The notes under the pieces: model-generated | What the model was told of the DNA's origin: nothing | Databases searched by the model: none | What the model saw: only the letters and a program-made list of their open reading frames with translations | Program-made: the position numbers and the translations under genes | Assembly: GCA_024364735.1 (NCBI GenBank) | Contig: JAGFNQ010001117.1 | Location: 181,128 to 245,127, forward strand | Length of the DNA stretch: 64,000 nt | Direction: 5' to 3' | Origin: Boesenbergia rotunda | Lineage: Eukaryota > Streptophyta > Magnoliopsida > Zingiberales > Zingiberaceae | In this document: positions 1 through 15,022 of the stretch, piece by piece | Numbering within the stretch: the first letter of the stretch is position 1 | How the letters are laid out: every line of letters begins with the position of its first letter

Positions 1-2877
1 AAGCTGTTCTTCAACTTCAAAGTAGAACAAGTGCGAACTCTGATGATGGTGCTATCACAACACGACTTCTAGTCCAATCAAGTAAAGTTGGTTCCATCCT
101 TGGAAAAGGAGGTGACATTATAACAGAAATGAGAAGACGAACTAGAGCAGACATTCGTGTTTACTCCAAGGATGACAAGCCAAAATATACATCTGCAAAT
201 GAAGAGTTAGTGCAGGTGCTGTTTTATTGTTAGTCATTTAATATTCCTAGCTGGCCTATTGTAAGAATGGACATCTTTCAGTTTTCTGACATTTTGTTAC
301 ATCTTCTGTCACAGATTTCTGGACCTAGAGAGTTTGCCCGGGATGCACTTGTAGAGATTGCTTCAAGGCTTAGAGCAAGGACATTTCGGAGCGAGAATTC
401 TTCTTTTAGCCCCGCATCTGCACCTGCAGCTCCTTTTCGTGGAGTTCCTCCTTTCGAAAGAATTTCTCATCGAGGTGCACCTTCAGCTGGAAATGCTGAC
501 ACAGGTTCTACACGACCAGGTCATTTTCGTGGTTATACTTCTGAAAGATTTCCTGATAGAGGAATTTCATCATCCAGCATGTTTGGACCTCAGAAATCTG
601 TTGGGTATGATTACCCAAAGGTATTGTCTATATATACCTTTTTTCTCCATTTTTTTTTTCTATTTTGGTCTAATTAATTTACCTTTTCGGGTGCATCTGT
701 GCACCAAATTGCTAGTCTACGTAATGGTTTTGGATCAAAATATTTGCTTGCACTAGTCCAGAGGAGAATTCCCTATTTTCACGACATTCAAGTTACAGTA
801 GGATGAATTGGTTTAGGATTGATTAGTTTAATGTGTTGTTGGTGCATCTGTTACTCATGGTTTAGACACAATTGTCATGCTGACAAGGAAAACAATGCTT
901 TATTGATGTGCCTTACTCATCTATTTCAGCCATTTGCACCTGGTACTAAGAACCTATAGCGACGGATGGTACAATTGAGTGGTTGGACGATCTGAATCAA
1001 CTTTAGTTGATTTGGATATTGACCCATCAACGTATGCTAGTTCATAGGTTTGGTCAACAACTAGGTCTTAACGCAGTGTGCCTTCCATGTTTTATTTTTA
1101 CACTATAGTTCAAATTTAAACCATCTTGATTGTAATCTCCAAACAAAGTAGATTCATATCCATCAATTAAATGCTAGACATTACCATTAGTGTTCAGATT
1201 TAGAAAGCATGACCTGTTTGTGGGTCAAGCTCGGTGAGAATGAGCTCAATAAAGTTATAATCTAACTACAACTCATCCGTGTAATGTAATCAGGATGGTC
1301 ATCATGGTGATTGATTATTTATATTCAATGTTATTAAATTGGATTTGTATTCGTGTTCTGTATTTCCATGGATCTTTTGGGGATGAAGATGGGTCTTTTC
1401 TTTTGACAGGCTTATAGACAATCATATGAAGCTCAATACTACCATTCACCAAGTGCTGCTGGGTAAGTGTAACGGTCTCTCTTCTTTGTTCAGGCTGCTC
1501 AGCTTGCAAGAGTTTGATCTCAAAATCTCACGGTGCCGCTAATTTGTCTTATATTGTTAGGTACACTAATAATGCTCCTGCTGAATCTAAAATTCCTTAT
1601 GGTGGGGCCACCTCATTTGGCAGAGCTGATATTAGCAATTCTGAGATGCATCAGGTATTGAGATTACACCTTCAAACTATCTCTACGAGAATTATAAGAT
1701 TCTTCATACAATTTGTCACGGTAATAACTCATAAATAAAATGCTCTCTCGAGAATGTTAGGACGTTTGATATGATTGATATAAGAGACTCATGTAGAATT
1801 TGAATCAGCAAATGATAACTCTTTTTATGCTAGCATTTGTAGGGGCAGCGACGAGTAGAGTATCTGCAACTTGTTACTACACACACCTTCCTAACTCATG
1901 CCGTTCCCATACTTTTTACCAGTTCCATCACCTCCCTGGAGCATTCACCCAAACACCAGTCCCATCCCAGGTTAACATATCTTTATATCTCTAATATTTA
2001 AAATAATAACAAATTGAACCTCTAAAATTAACTTAAAAAATAAAATTGTGAGGGGTGACCACTGCTGCAACTATCACCATCTAAAGGAGGTGAATTGAGA
2101 GGAGCAGAGAATTTGTGTGAGAAGAGGCTTCCCATCACTTTTAATTGAGAGCAGCCCATGTCGAACATTGTTTTAGTTTTAGTTTTGCCAAAACTGCTCT
2201 AACATTTGAATTGGTAGGACAAGAAGGGTGATTTGGGAAGAAAATTTAGGGTGAAGTCTCAAAGCCATCCCATACATGTCATACACACGATTGATGTATA
2301 CACCATTTCGTCGGAACCAACTCTGAATCCAATTAAACAAGTCAGGTAGTCATGGATGCTAAAGAAATACACCGTGCCGTTCGTTTGTGTAGAAATTGTT
2401 ACACCCATAACTAATTCATGTTTAGTCTAAATTATTTGGGATTGGATATATGAATAATCTAAATTATTTTATTATATTAATTAATTTTTAAGACCTGTTT
2501 TTTACCCTTTGAGAATAAGTCATTCTCATATTCATATTATTTTAATCTATTATATCTCATTTTTTTAATTATGGGAGTCACCCCTACTTCCTCTTCTTAG
2601 ACATATATTGGTGAATAATAATAATAATATAATTTTTGGCGTCTAAAGCAACAGGGTTATATGCTTATGTTGGTTATATAGACTTTTCATGTGCAAGTAG
2701 GTTCCTGGAGCAAGAGTTGAATCGCATGATCCTATGTTGGGTGCGCCAGATCATGTCATCGACGGACATGGCCCGTCTGAATATTCAAGGCCAGGACAGG
2801 GCTATTTCCCACCACCCTATATGCCTTCAGGGAGCCAGAGCATACCGCCATCCCAACAATCGATTCGCCCTTATTAG
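1..2877 (+). CDS. KH-domain RNA-binding protein, 3' part of gene (5' end outside window)
   Basis: Five exons read by eye: 1-215, 315-620, 1410-1462, 1561-1654 and 2701-2877, stop TAG at 2875-2877. Phases are continuous across all junctions and every visible intron is GT-AG. Exon 1 encodes the core of a KH domain with the nucleic-acid-binding loop GKGG (LLVQSSKVGSILGKGGDIIT) and the following helix. Exon 2 completes the domain (QISGPREFARDALVEIASRL) and runs into a Gly/Ser/Arg/Tyr-rich linker. Exons 3-5 are low-complexity and end in QQSIRPY. The start of the last exon (VPGARVESHDPMLGAP) loosely resembles the second half of a further KH domain, so a degenerate terminal KH is possible. The layout resembles plant poly(C)-binding/HEN4-like KH proteins (At4g18375 type), which act on nuclear mRNA. 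An extra small exon between 1654 and 2701 cannot be excluded. Confidence 0.8.
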
Positions 2878-4292
2878 CTCAACTAGCAATCAGCTATCTT
2901 GTTCTTCCTCACATTCAAATACTAGTCACCGGCTGTTTGATTGCAAATTGAAGCAAGTGTCAATTAAATCTTTAGCTGTTGTAGACTGGCCTATAGAGCA
3001 TCAATTTTCTGTTGTTTCTAGTTGTCGAACTGATTTATGGTTCGCACTTGTGAATGGATGTGGAGGTTCAACTTTATGATTCAGTTCTTTAGATTCGATG
3101 CCACAGGTACAACCTGGCTCCATTTGCTACTCGGTTCTTTGCGTACTCAAATATGCTGGAACTTTTCTTGCGTTGTACGGTCAGTTGCATTTTGTTGTCC
3201 TCTTATCGAATTATGCTGCTGGATCTAATCAAGTTGTTTATTTGAATTGTTAACATTGAGTTACCTCTGTTTCTTTGCGTACTTCAATTCATAAGCTCTA
3301 GACAAATCTAGAGGAGAAGAATACGGTTCTTGTTGTGCATCAGCATCAATCAACAATGATAGTACTGTCCTGGATCGTCAATGAAAGTTAGTTCCCCGGG
3401 CACAGCACAAGCGGTAAAGCACATGGTGACACAAATTGGAGAATCACGGTTCCAAACTCCACCCAAAAAGCAATTTCTGCCTTCAATGGGTTTCAGACCG
3501 TGAAAGTCCGACGCCATGGGCATTGATGTGAGCATTTTCCAGATTTATCGCAGTGGGTTTGCAAAAAAAATTTCGTAAAGCTAGACCTCTCTCTTCTCTT
3601 GATTGCCAATGAAAATTGAATTAAACTATCCTAACCCCAAAAAAATGTTTAAGTTTGAAACTATAGCAGTGTAACTTGTAAGTTTTCTTGTATGAGAATT
3701 CATTTCCTTGATTTTACAATACTAAGATTGAGGTGCGCCTTGTCTAGAAAGGTCGTTCAATTAAAACTTAATAAGTCTCCGTAATTTATTCTTTTTAGAA
3801 TGTGTAAAGCCGTCTTGGAAGGACCGTTAATGCGACGGTTTCATCTTTTACCACAGTGCTAACATTCAACAAACTGCTACAAACTACAGGCATTCATGGA
3901 AAAATGATGATTGAAAATAGAAATTATATTTAATCAAACGTTACATTTATTAGATCCGATGATTATGCATGACATATCTCAACATTCACGAAGCTTAGCC
4001 CACGGCTATCAAATATACACAAACGTCCCTTCAAGATCCAGACGACTCAGATTCAGACTTCCACAATCAGCCATGGAATCAAACCCATCCCTATATTAAT
4101 TTGTGCTTGTGTTTCCTGCCATCACAGCCACAATAGTTTCGCAGCAGCGTGATCCTTGCTAAATTATGTGAGTTATCTTGTTTTTATTTTATTTTTATTT
4201 TTGTACCTTTTGATTTTTATTATGCCAGTTTACACCTATAGTAGTAAAGTAAAATACCATTATTTGTTCTTGGACTCTAAGTGAGACTAAAA
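2878..4292. other. Convergent intergenic region between KH gene and SYTF-like gene
   Basis: This stretch holds the 3' untranslated and flanking DNA of two convergent genes. It is AT-rich with no splice-linked coding segment that I can support. The short open frames here (for example 3350-3535 on the - strand) match no family I recognise and show no exon neighbours. Confidence 0.5.
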
Positions 4293-7200
4293 TCATGGGT
4301 TGTAGTTCGTGGGGCCAGAGGATGCTCTTGTGACCTCATGACCAAGTTCGTCGATTTTGCTGATCATCAGAGCCTTCTCGCTTTCGAGCTGAATCATGTA
4401 TTTCTCCTGGTCATCTTCTGCATTTTCTACCTCACTCAAAGCCAGCGATAACGCCTCTAGGTCACCCTTGTCGATTAGGCATTGTAATTGCTTCAACATG
4501 TCTCTCATCTGAATTTTAAAGAATTGGAGTTCAGTATCCCAATATGGATAAAACAAAAAAGGAAAACACATAAACAATTTGTGGTTTACGCATTGCAAAT
4601 AGAAAATAAATTTTCCTTATTGAAACAGATAGATACTGAGGCAATACGAAGATGGACTGCAGGAGTAAAAATCTGAACATTCAGGTTTTTACATGATGCT
4701 ATATGCATACAAACATAGAGCTGGATATCACTTAGCATTAAGAGAAGAATTGAAGAGCGTCCAGATAAAATCATACACAGGTTAAGGATACCTGGGAGTT
4801 AACGTAAGATTCATCTTTAAAAACCTTTGTGAATGGCCATGTAAAACTGAAGAATAATTTAGTAATCTAGTTTGAGTAGAAGCACACTCCACCTATACTT
4901 TCACAATAGTAAATAAATATCCACAAACTCTTTCATGAGAGATTCATTCCATGTCACATGGCTATAATTACTCACCTGTGAGTTGTGACCTCTTGACTTG
5001 GGTTTCACATAAAAAAGGGACAGTCTGGTCCCAGGGAAGGATTTATTGTACGCGGCCTTATCCTGCTCAGTTTGTCGAACATGCGACCTTCAGGTCACAT
5101 AGCACAACTTTAATGTTGCGTCAAGGCTCCCCTTCTTGAATTGGCTTTCATATATCCAATATAAATTATGAAGGATTAGAACTGAAAACAAAGCTGTTGT
5201 ACAGCAAAGGCCAACACTTTTTAGTCTTCGGTAGTTATACCATCTACTCACAGGTGCATATCTAATCTTAGTTAAAGTAGAATATAGTATTTGAAGTACT
5301 TATGAACATTATGCAAAGCTCTGCAATGCCGTGTGAGCTCTAGAATACCAATAACAAAATAACTAGAGTGAGCCCTAGAAAAATGCTAATGATGAAATAC
5401 GCAGCTTGTTGGCCTGTTTTCCAGTTATGAGTTGATTGTGATTAAACATTCAAAATTAGATCTTAGACCAAGAACATTATAAGAACACCTCAAACCACCC
5501 CTCAAGTTGATAGAAGATTAACATAATTATGCGGAGTAGACTGAAGCTATTGATTTCACAGATTTAATCCTCATGCTGCATAGAGCGATATTGGTGGGAC
5601 ACAAGGTTCAAATATTATGTTGAGACTGACACATTGGCAACATAAGCATGCTAGGCATTTTTTCCAGTGCTATTCGATCTGAGGGAATAAGAAACTAGAT
5701 ACAGGCAACATAGAGATGGATACAAATGATTTGGAGTTTTATACGAGTGATACACATGAAAATTCAGATAGGGATATGATTGTGAGTTCATGCTTAACAT
5801 ATTAGGTTAGAGATTCTTTAAATTTCCAAATTGGAACATAAATCACATTTCCAAGAAACCTTCCAAAATTGTAACATCAAAATGAGAAAACTCTCAAATA
5901 TTTTCTTGGACAGATATTCAAGGATGAAGCTACAAAACAAAAGTAAATTAAGAGTATAAGACTATTTCACAGCAACTACAACCTGAATCAAGCTAGTATT
6001 GTAGTTTATTTATACTCTATGTGTTTCAGCAAGTTCAGCCTTCAACTCTGTGGTCGGAGTCTTTTTCATGAGTGTCTAGTGAGATCGACAAATATCATTA
6101 CAAGATTGTGCAATTTGGTAGCATAAATAGGAATTTGAAATGATGATGGTTCAATACGTAATTTTAAATTATAATTATCTTTTTCAAGAGAATTGAGGGT
6201 TTGGCAACAAGAATCAAGAGATCATCTCTAACAAGATATAGAAGGTAAATTCATACAAGTGGAGGCCAGCACAGTAAACCGATGTCAAACAGTATCTGTG
6301 TAGAATGTCAATAGGCACAGGGTGATGGGTGGCACCTAAATCCATATTCAAATCACCGATTTTTTTTTTTTTTCACTTTCTCATCTTGGTAGCATACCCT
6401 AGATTACTGCATGGGATGTTTTAAAGAAAGCATGGATATTTATTAATTGTTTCACAGTTTATGCAATGGAATCCAATCTATTCCGTTAGGAAGGGATAAT
6501 TACTAAAAGAGAAGAAAACAATTAAAAATTTACCTTTGTAGATATATTGTGTGCTTTGTCAAATGGAGAAATTGGAGTATCCGAGCCGGATTTCTTCTGT
6601 ACCTCTGGTGTTTTTCTTGTTATTTTCACATGAATCTCCCCATTCTTTACTCCTTGAAGAGGAATCCATTTGTCGACTGTGTGATTTGGGAGCAAGCCTT
6701 CATAGTCAACTGTACAATGCCCTATACAAGATGTCGGCAGTACAGCATTATGGTCCTTAACATGCAGGGTTAAGGGACTGCTAGTGTCAGGAAACTCTAA
6801 TGTTTGATTCCACTCCGGATTTAATGTTTTATAAATGACCTGGAAGGTGAAAGTATAAATTGCTAGACTATTCTCCAACAATGCTCTGATGTGAGCAACA
6901 AACTAAAATTGAAACAGTGTATTTAGTATTTAAACTCAGAGGGAAAATGGGAGAATTTGTAAATCATGAATCATGTCAAGAAATAAACTGATCACAAGTC
7001 TGCAACCAGATGTTATAAGGAGGACAAGTTTTGGGGCGTCAAAGTTGAAACCTAGAACAGGTTAAATAAGATATCTGCAAATTGTGTACTTCAGGTGATG
7101 TCTCAAGATAAGTTGTGAAGATGTATCACCCAACAAGTAGTTCAGTAAATTGTGTGTGTGCTGTGAAGTAAAAAAGAGAAGGTGACAAAACTTAGAAGGA

Positions 7201-10200
7201 ACAATAAGAATAGTCTTTATTTCTTCACTAGTAATATTGATCTCGACTTAGCTCTGGTGAAAATAGACCCATTTTGCCATCCAATAATTAACATACATGT
7301 TACCTTTTCAGAAATTTATGTACAATCATAAAATATGCCCAACTACTGGTTAAATGAAGATAGATTTAAAAACAGGAAAAGAAACCCAGACAGATATCCA
7401 CATGCCAATGCAACTCTGAACTTAAATGTAGGGCAATTTCCTAACCTTAGTTTGTTTCTTGGAAGTCCCATAATGTACCCTTACAAAGGGATCACTTGTT
7501 CCCCTTACATCAGCAGCAACTAGATCCTTAGCTTCGATAAGTACTAGTTCAATCAAGCCAGATCCCAGTTTCATTCCTGGATTCTATAAATTTACAAGTT
7601 GCACACATCAGAAAAAGAAACATAAAACACTTAAACCAAACATGCACATAACTTTTAACAAAATATTGCATGACGTAAATGAGATGAGCACAACATTAAT
7701 CCATTAAACTACAAATATAATCTTAATTTGAAAGATCATATTGGAAAATGGGAGCAAAGTATAACTTGTTTTCTACTGAAGGTATTGCGAAAGAATAATA
7801 ACCACATACCTTTGAAATTTCATTATCATCATTCTTCACTACTTCTATTAGGAGCTTCACTTCACCAGAATTAACTTCCTCTAGAGGGATCCAGTCATCC
7901 CTGCTGGAACCTTCAGAAATTCCTTCCAGGTTCACTCTTGCACTTCCCATATTCTCATCTCCAAAGATATTTGTGCTGTAACATCTGATCTCGAGATACT
8001 CACTGCCACTTCCTATTTCATCAAAGTCAAACTTGTGGTTCCACACTGGACTTGCATTATTAGGAATGCTTTTTGTTCGGTAAGAAGCCTATAAAACATT
8101 TGCAGGTTAGAAGAATAAGGTAAGCATTGTTCTGATACATATTCAGTATTCAAGAGCTTATTATGAAGACAGTATAATTTTGCAGCCAACCTTTCCATAT
8201 TGAAGCTTAACATAGGGATCACATTTCCCAGATTTATCTTTAGTAGCCAGATTCCTTCCTTCAAGTACAGTTACTTTAAGTTCCTTTCTGTTCTTGTCTG
8301 AAGGTAATGAGGACCATAAGCAGAGAGTTGAGGGGCACTGTTGACAGATTTTCTCAAGATAGTAGAACCATCTGAAAATTGCCATTCTCTAAGAACAAGC
8401 CTGACTGTTAACTGAAATAAATGAATCCGCATCAGAAATTTTGCTGCAAGAGAAGTTACATAAATTCAACCATGAATAATTGACAAATCAATAATCTTAT
8501 GTAGAATTAACTGGGAACAAGAACAACTGAGTTAACTGAAAGCAGAAAAATTATAAAGCTATCTTCTTGGCCGTACTGTATATTAGACATAGTTTAGTTG
8601 CACGGCAATAATGAAAATAATTCCATTATTACGGAAACTGAGAGATTAAAACCTATATAGATGAACAAGTAAAATGAAAGTCATTTACGACTAGTGAGAA
8701 AAAAGACACCTTCAATATATCTAATAAAACAAAGATTTAATAACTATCAATTGATCAGTGTTGTCGTCAACAGAGATTAATGATGGGAACCATCTAATAA
8801 TGAAAATCAAAGGCTAGAGAATCTACTCGGCCAGATTGGAAGAAAAATAAATCCATTGAAAACTACTACTAGAAAATATTAGTAACTATCAAGGAATTGC
8901 CTCCTTACAAGCAAGCACCTCATTGCATTGATAGTGCAAGTAATAACAAGATAACGGTAATGTTCACAAGCCTAACATAGAAAACAACTACTAATTGATA
9001 CAGAAATAGATTCATGGCAATGATTTTCAAATAAGTGCTAAAAATGATTATGCAACGAGAATCACAAATAACATTTATTAATGTCTTAGAAAAGAATATT
9101 TACCTCCGCTTGGCTAAATCCTTCAAATGGAATAGTCATTTCTACTTCCGTCCCACAATTTTCAGCTTGTTTTGCCACCACTCCAGATCCCTGTCCTATT
9201 GCCCAGAACATTGTAGAATCATCTGCAACATACTTCATCTGATCCCAGTTGTGAGAATTTGTTAATGTGTGTTAGATCGCATGTCAAGAACTAACAAAAT
9301 TGGGAATCTTATATTGATTTGTTAATGTGTAAGATTGCATGTCAAGAACTAATAAAATTGGGAATCTCATATTGACACCAGTACCTTTATCTCACAGCTG
9401 GTCCAGTAGTTAAAATTCACGCTGGTTCCATTTGATTCATAAAGGTAAAATTTCAGAATTCCAGTTTCTCCATGTAGCATCATATTGAAGGTAGTATCCC
9501 ATCTTGGATTTAAACCATCACAAACAATTGTTCTTCTTGTTAAATTACCAATTTCCACTTTGATGAATGTCTGCAAAGCCTTGTTCCCAAAATTTCCTGG
9601 CAAATGATTGCTCCCACTAAAGCTTTGGCAAGTTTCTGAATTGTTGACTGTCAAGTTAATCTTGTCTAAATTACTGGCTGAGACTACAGTAACAGAGAGT
9701 ACACCTCCAACAGTCTTCTTATGTAGATCCACAATTGGCAAAGAATAGCAATGACGGCGAGGCTCAACTAACAAGTTAGTTATTGATTCTGTGCAAAGCT
9801 TTTCCTAATAATAGTATAAAGAAACAAGATGTAGCAAGAAGATTAACTTATATAGGAAATCAAAGATCAGAAAATCAAATAGTGTTGGCAACTCTAGAAT
9901 TGCAATTGGATGAGGAACACACCAACCAAGTGGGAACACCAGGTAGCTCTGTCTCAGGAAGTGTCTGCCTGCCACCTCTTCCAAATGCAACACCTACTCT
10001 AATGTCAGGAGTTGATTCAAACGAATAGAGGACAGCTTGACCATCAAGAATTGGTCTTAATAGTAACTGCACCATAAAAAAAGAATGGTCCTTGGTTTAA
10101 GGATGATGATATGATAGTGTTTAAAACAGAGCTTGGAAGCCGTACAGTTGAGAATAGCATATATTAATATAATAACAGCTAATAAGTTAGTTCTAACTTA

Positions 10201-13200
10201 AGTGAGATAAAAATGTATTCTCAAGATCATTCTAATTTCTGCATATATAAAACTTCTAGCCATGAGCGTATAATGTTAGTACTCCGAATAGTTGAAGGGG
10301 AGTTTGTTGGTACCCCGAGTGGTGTTGACCACAGTTTTGATATTTGGGCAAATGGGTGTTAGGCTTGCCTTGTGTTGTGGTTTAATATGCGTGTCTAAGT
10401 GTGCAGAGACTTAGGAGAATACACAAGACCACCCAATAACTTTGGGTTCGATGCAATACGGTGAAGGGTGGTATGAGACACCCGAGGGACTGAAAAGACG
10501 AAGAGTAACAAAAATAGCTCTTCTTAGAGCAGAAGAAGCAAGTATGCAAGAAGAATGGCACAAGAAAGCAGCCGACAGACTCAGTGCATCCAAGGGACGA
10601 GAGGCTTGGAGAAAGAGTACATTGGTGGAGCAAGAAGAAAACACGGGGAGTGAGCTGGAGAGTTCAGTGCATCCAAGGGACGAGAAGCCGAGTGGAAGAC
10701 TACTTGGGTAAGTTGTTTGTGAGATGAGTTGAGTGAACTTGTATTTGGGACCTAGGGTAGAACTTATCTTAGGCGGGCTTGGTCGTAGTTGACTTGAGTC
10801 TGAGTTTCGGATGATTGAAACTCAAGCAACCAAAATGGACCTATGCAATCAATAATATTTTTATTTGAACAAGTTAGAAGCTAATCTATTCGGGAGCTAC
10901 AGGTGACCGAAACCAGATCTGGTCGACCAAACCCTAAACAGGATCCGGTCGACCAAAATACATGCGGAGCACAGATTCAAATGAGACAATCAAAGATCCG
11001 GATTGACCGAGGTTCTAATTGACCAGAGTGGATCTAGTCGACCAAAAAGTTGCCACATCAGCAAATGTGGATAGAAGGAGATCTGGATGAAGTTGATGAG
11101 CTGACTAAGCGATGTCTAGTCGATCAAAAGTGCTTTCTGTCAACCAGAACAGTGGCACATCAGCAAACTCGACTATTGAAGCAGAGGCTATAAAGGAGGC
11201 TCAAAGATTACACATACACACTTAAATATAATTACATTGCTATCCTTTTAAGCCACCATTGCCTTATTCTTTATATTGTATTCTTGCTAAGTGTATTAAG
11301 AGGTTTCTCCACATTCAGCCCTTTATGAATAGGTGAAAAATAGTGTCTCTGTGTGCATAGGCCTTGAACGTAGCAACTTAAGGTTGTGAACCAAGTAAAT
11401 AGTTGAGTCTCTTGGTATGCTTGATTTTATGTTTTCATTAGTTCGCATTATATACTAATGTGTGTGTCCTTGCTAAGTACATAGCAAGAGAAAATTAGAC
11501 GGTTTATTTGCAAGTTGATCCTATAGCGATCCATCTTCCACATCGCACTATCAGTTGATCCTATATGAATGATAGAGACTGACAATTTCTCTGGAATATG
11601 GAAGAAGTGACACAAAACTGTATTCTATGAGGCAACTTTTTCAGCATATATAGAACTCGTAAACAATTAGCAGCACGGATATATTTGTTAAGAATTGATG
11701 ATAGATAACTAGTTTGGTTGTGATCTATTATATGGCAGTATAAGCTTATTCCAACTGATATTTGATATCACCGGAATGTCTTCATATCTGCCGCTAGAAC
11801 TTCCTGAAATAAGAATTAATAGAACGCTAGATCAAATGGATACACCAAGTCTCAAATGGGCATCAAACCAAAGCAGTAATAAGAAAATTGAACACATTCA
11901 TACTATTCCTTTGGTATCTCAATTCCATTGGTCCATTCAAAGCCACAAATTGTGTTTAATGAACATATCACTTCATAAAAGATATCTAGCAAAAGCAAAG
12001 TACTATAAAGACAACCAAAACTAGGAAACGGGAAGTACTTCCATACATCTCCTTTGATATGAATGCTATTAATGATAATGCGGACTGTTCCAAGTGCCCA
12101 CTTAGCATGCAATAATATGCTCATGCCAACAGAATCCCAATCAAATCCCAATCGCATGACTTGCTGTAAGTGGAGAAAATTGTGAATGTTCAGTCAGGTA
12201 TTCAAATGTATTCTATCATTTAATGTAAACTGGCAAAGTATCCAAGAGAGCGAGTATAATAAGCAAATAAACAAAATGTACAAGGTCTATTATTTGAAAA
12301 ATATGTAGGACTAATGACACAGGAAAATAGCATATTAGCATATCACATCTAATAGGTTCAATTTCCAGAATAACTCATCCAAAATATTTAAGAAAATCCT
12401 GTTATATTCATATCAAGTTTAAGCATAGAGCCAGGATTAAATTCTGCAGACTTGGTAAACAAACTTAATAATACAAGATACCTGTTAATCATTGGATCTA
12501 ATATGTTCAATTACCGGAAAGGCTCATCTAAAATATTTAAGAAAATGCTGCTATATTCGAATAAAATTGGGACTAAATTCAGCAGACTTTGTAAACAAAT
12601 TGAATAATACAAGATCACCTGTTAATCCTTGGACTTCTAAATTTTCATAACACGGAAAAGTTTTACTATAATGTTTATAAGGATGTTGATTTGAGTTTAT
12701 TACTATAAGTAATTTGACATATTTTACAACAAAATTCTAGGTTTTTCATTTTTTTGTTCCTATAGGTTTAAATAACAGAACTTTCCAGCAATGTAAGATA
12801 AAGGTATCATTTCGTTCCTGTGATAATACCTTATAGACTATATCCAAAGGGTAAATATTTATTCTGTTTTAAGTGTTTCTCATCATTGACATTAAGCTTA
12901 GATAGAACTATTACACAGTCAAATCAAACCAAACCTAACTGTAAACATGACACAATTAGAACCATGTTCATTTCCTCAAATTGTCCAGGAGAAGGTGGAA
13001 CCGAGCCTAACCCAATACTGTTGATAAAAGATTGGGGCACCATGACAAGACCACAAATAGCACCTTTTTTTTTAGAACAGCATAAAAGGAAAGTCTACCG
13101 ATCTAACCTACATTAGTTACTCATTCACTGGATTAATTACAAAAATAGTTGTCATACTTGCAGTTACCTGTTTACCAATTTACAAGTTAAACATGATTAT

Positions 13201-14989
13201 AATTATTACTGAATCCTGATTATAACAATTAAGAAAATCCTATGTATACTTGAGCAGAATCCAAGTGTCAAACCTGATCACCTGAAGTAATCCATTGCAT
13301 GCCATTTTGTCCAAAATTAGGTGGACAAGAACCTAGTGAGAACTGCTGAAGTTCAATTTTTTCCTGCAGCAGGTGGTATCCTAGGATCAATGGCTGAGTT
13401 CTTACTCTTCTACAGCAGAGCCTTAAGAATGTATAAACATGACAAGGATGTACTCACAATCCACTTCGGTTTCTGGTCCTTTAGCTTCCTCTGCAAAAAA
13501 ATTTAAAGAAAATAACAGGTAGCTAATGGACAGTTCAAAAATAGCCTTGCAGAAAATCACACTTCGCCAACTTTCTTATTACTCCTGGTTCACCTTTTTA
13601 GCGTGCAGATAGCATGGCAGAGAAGTGTGCTGCCTTCATATGCTGGTTATAGTTTATGATGCTTAGTGTAAACAAAAAATTAAAAAGGAAGTGGGTAAAA
13701 AAGCTGTTATATTTAAGAGATGTCATAAGGCAATAAATTCACTATTTGAGTGCTCATTCTCTATGTGTATGATTGGATCTTAAACTCATTTACTGAATGT
13801 TCGCAATAAGATTCATAATATTAGAGAATTTGTGATTCAACTAGTGAGCATCTCTACATATGTAACTATGAATGTATTGAAATAATCCCTAGTTGATGAA
13901 TTGATGAGTTCAGACATCATGATTGTGTGAGACTGGCACGTGTTATACTCCTTGGTTTACCCAAGCAACTGTTCCTCACTGGTTGGAGACATTGGAGGTC
14001 GAGAGTTAAACATGGATGCTAATCAAAGGTAACTAGTTCATTGGAGTAGCCTGTCATGAGACTTCATATAGTTCTATACATATATGGATATGTCAATGAA
14101 GACTTCATTGCAGTTTAAGTGCGAGTTTCCTTTGACTTGCGATATTTAAGTCATCTTGATTATGAAGCTTATATTATGACATCTTAAACAAACATCTCCT
14201 TGCAGGTGTGGACCCGAGACGATTAGGTATAAGTCGAAGTGCCGAAGGTGTTTGGATAACCCACTGAGGATTCACCGCTCCTTAAGAAAGATGTATACTC
14301 TACGACCGCTTGTCAAGATTGTTACTCAAAGTCTTTGGCCAAAGCATTACATGTCAAGAGTATGATATTCTTAGATACATGTATGAGTAACTTGAATCCA
14401 CATGACAAGGAAGGAAGTTAGACTTGGGCTAGGAGTGAGCCTGGTGAGGACTGACACATAGAACATATCCCGAACCAAGTGAGTATAAGACAGTGAAAGG
14501 AACGAGGCACGATTCATTGTAGTTGCTGAAGGGTTTAGAAAGTGGTTCTGAGATCAACCGTTGATTTTCTGACCAATTGGGGGTCATGATGTACTACTAG
14601 CTATCACTCATGATCTATTCATAATTAATGATTAATTACGAATGACCAACATAGCCGGGAACCTAGTTTGTAAAATCGTGATCTTACATGAATCAATTTG
14701 GGATTAGAATCAGATCGGTCGGAATCAGATTGTAGAACACTAGAATCATGCGATTTTATGATATATGATTAATAATTAGAAAAAATATCTAAAAAACTCA
14801 TTTACATATAAATAGATTGCTAATTTTGGATATATATGCAACTATCGACACGCAATACCTCATATTACATTATTACATGTAGAAATTTAAATTAACTAAT
14901 AATTTAACTATCATTCTCGCACAATAGCACTCAATAATATTTATATTTTCATATCATAAAATAAAAGAATATAAAATTTCTATTAACAC

Positions 14990-15022
<33 letters not shown>

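Noticed and set aside
1800..1994. Possible extra exon of the KH gene near 1894-1970, ending CCCAG|GTTAAC
   Set aside because: It has a donor-like end but no clear acceptor in phase; including it is not needed for a continuous frame.
3350..3535. 61-residue open frame on - strand with several Cys residues
   Set aside because: No splice partners and no recognised family; it lies in the convergent 3' regions of two genes.
10442..10711. 89-residue open frame rich in Glu and Lys
   Set aside because: It lies inside the solo LTR and is built on its inner repeat CATCCAAGGGACGAG.
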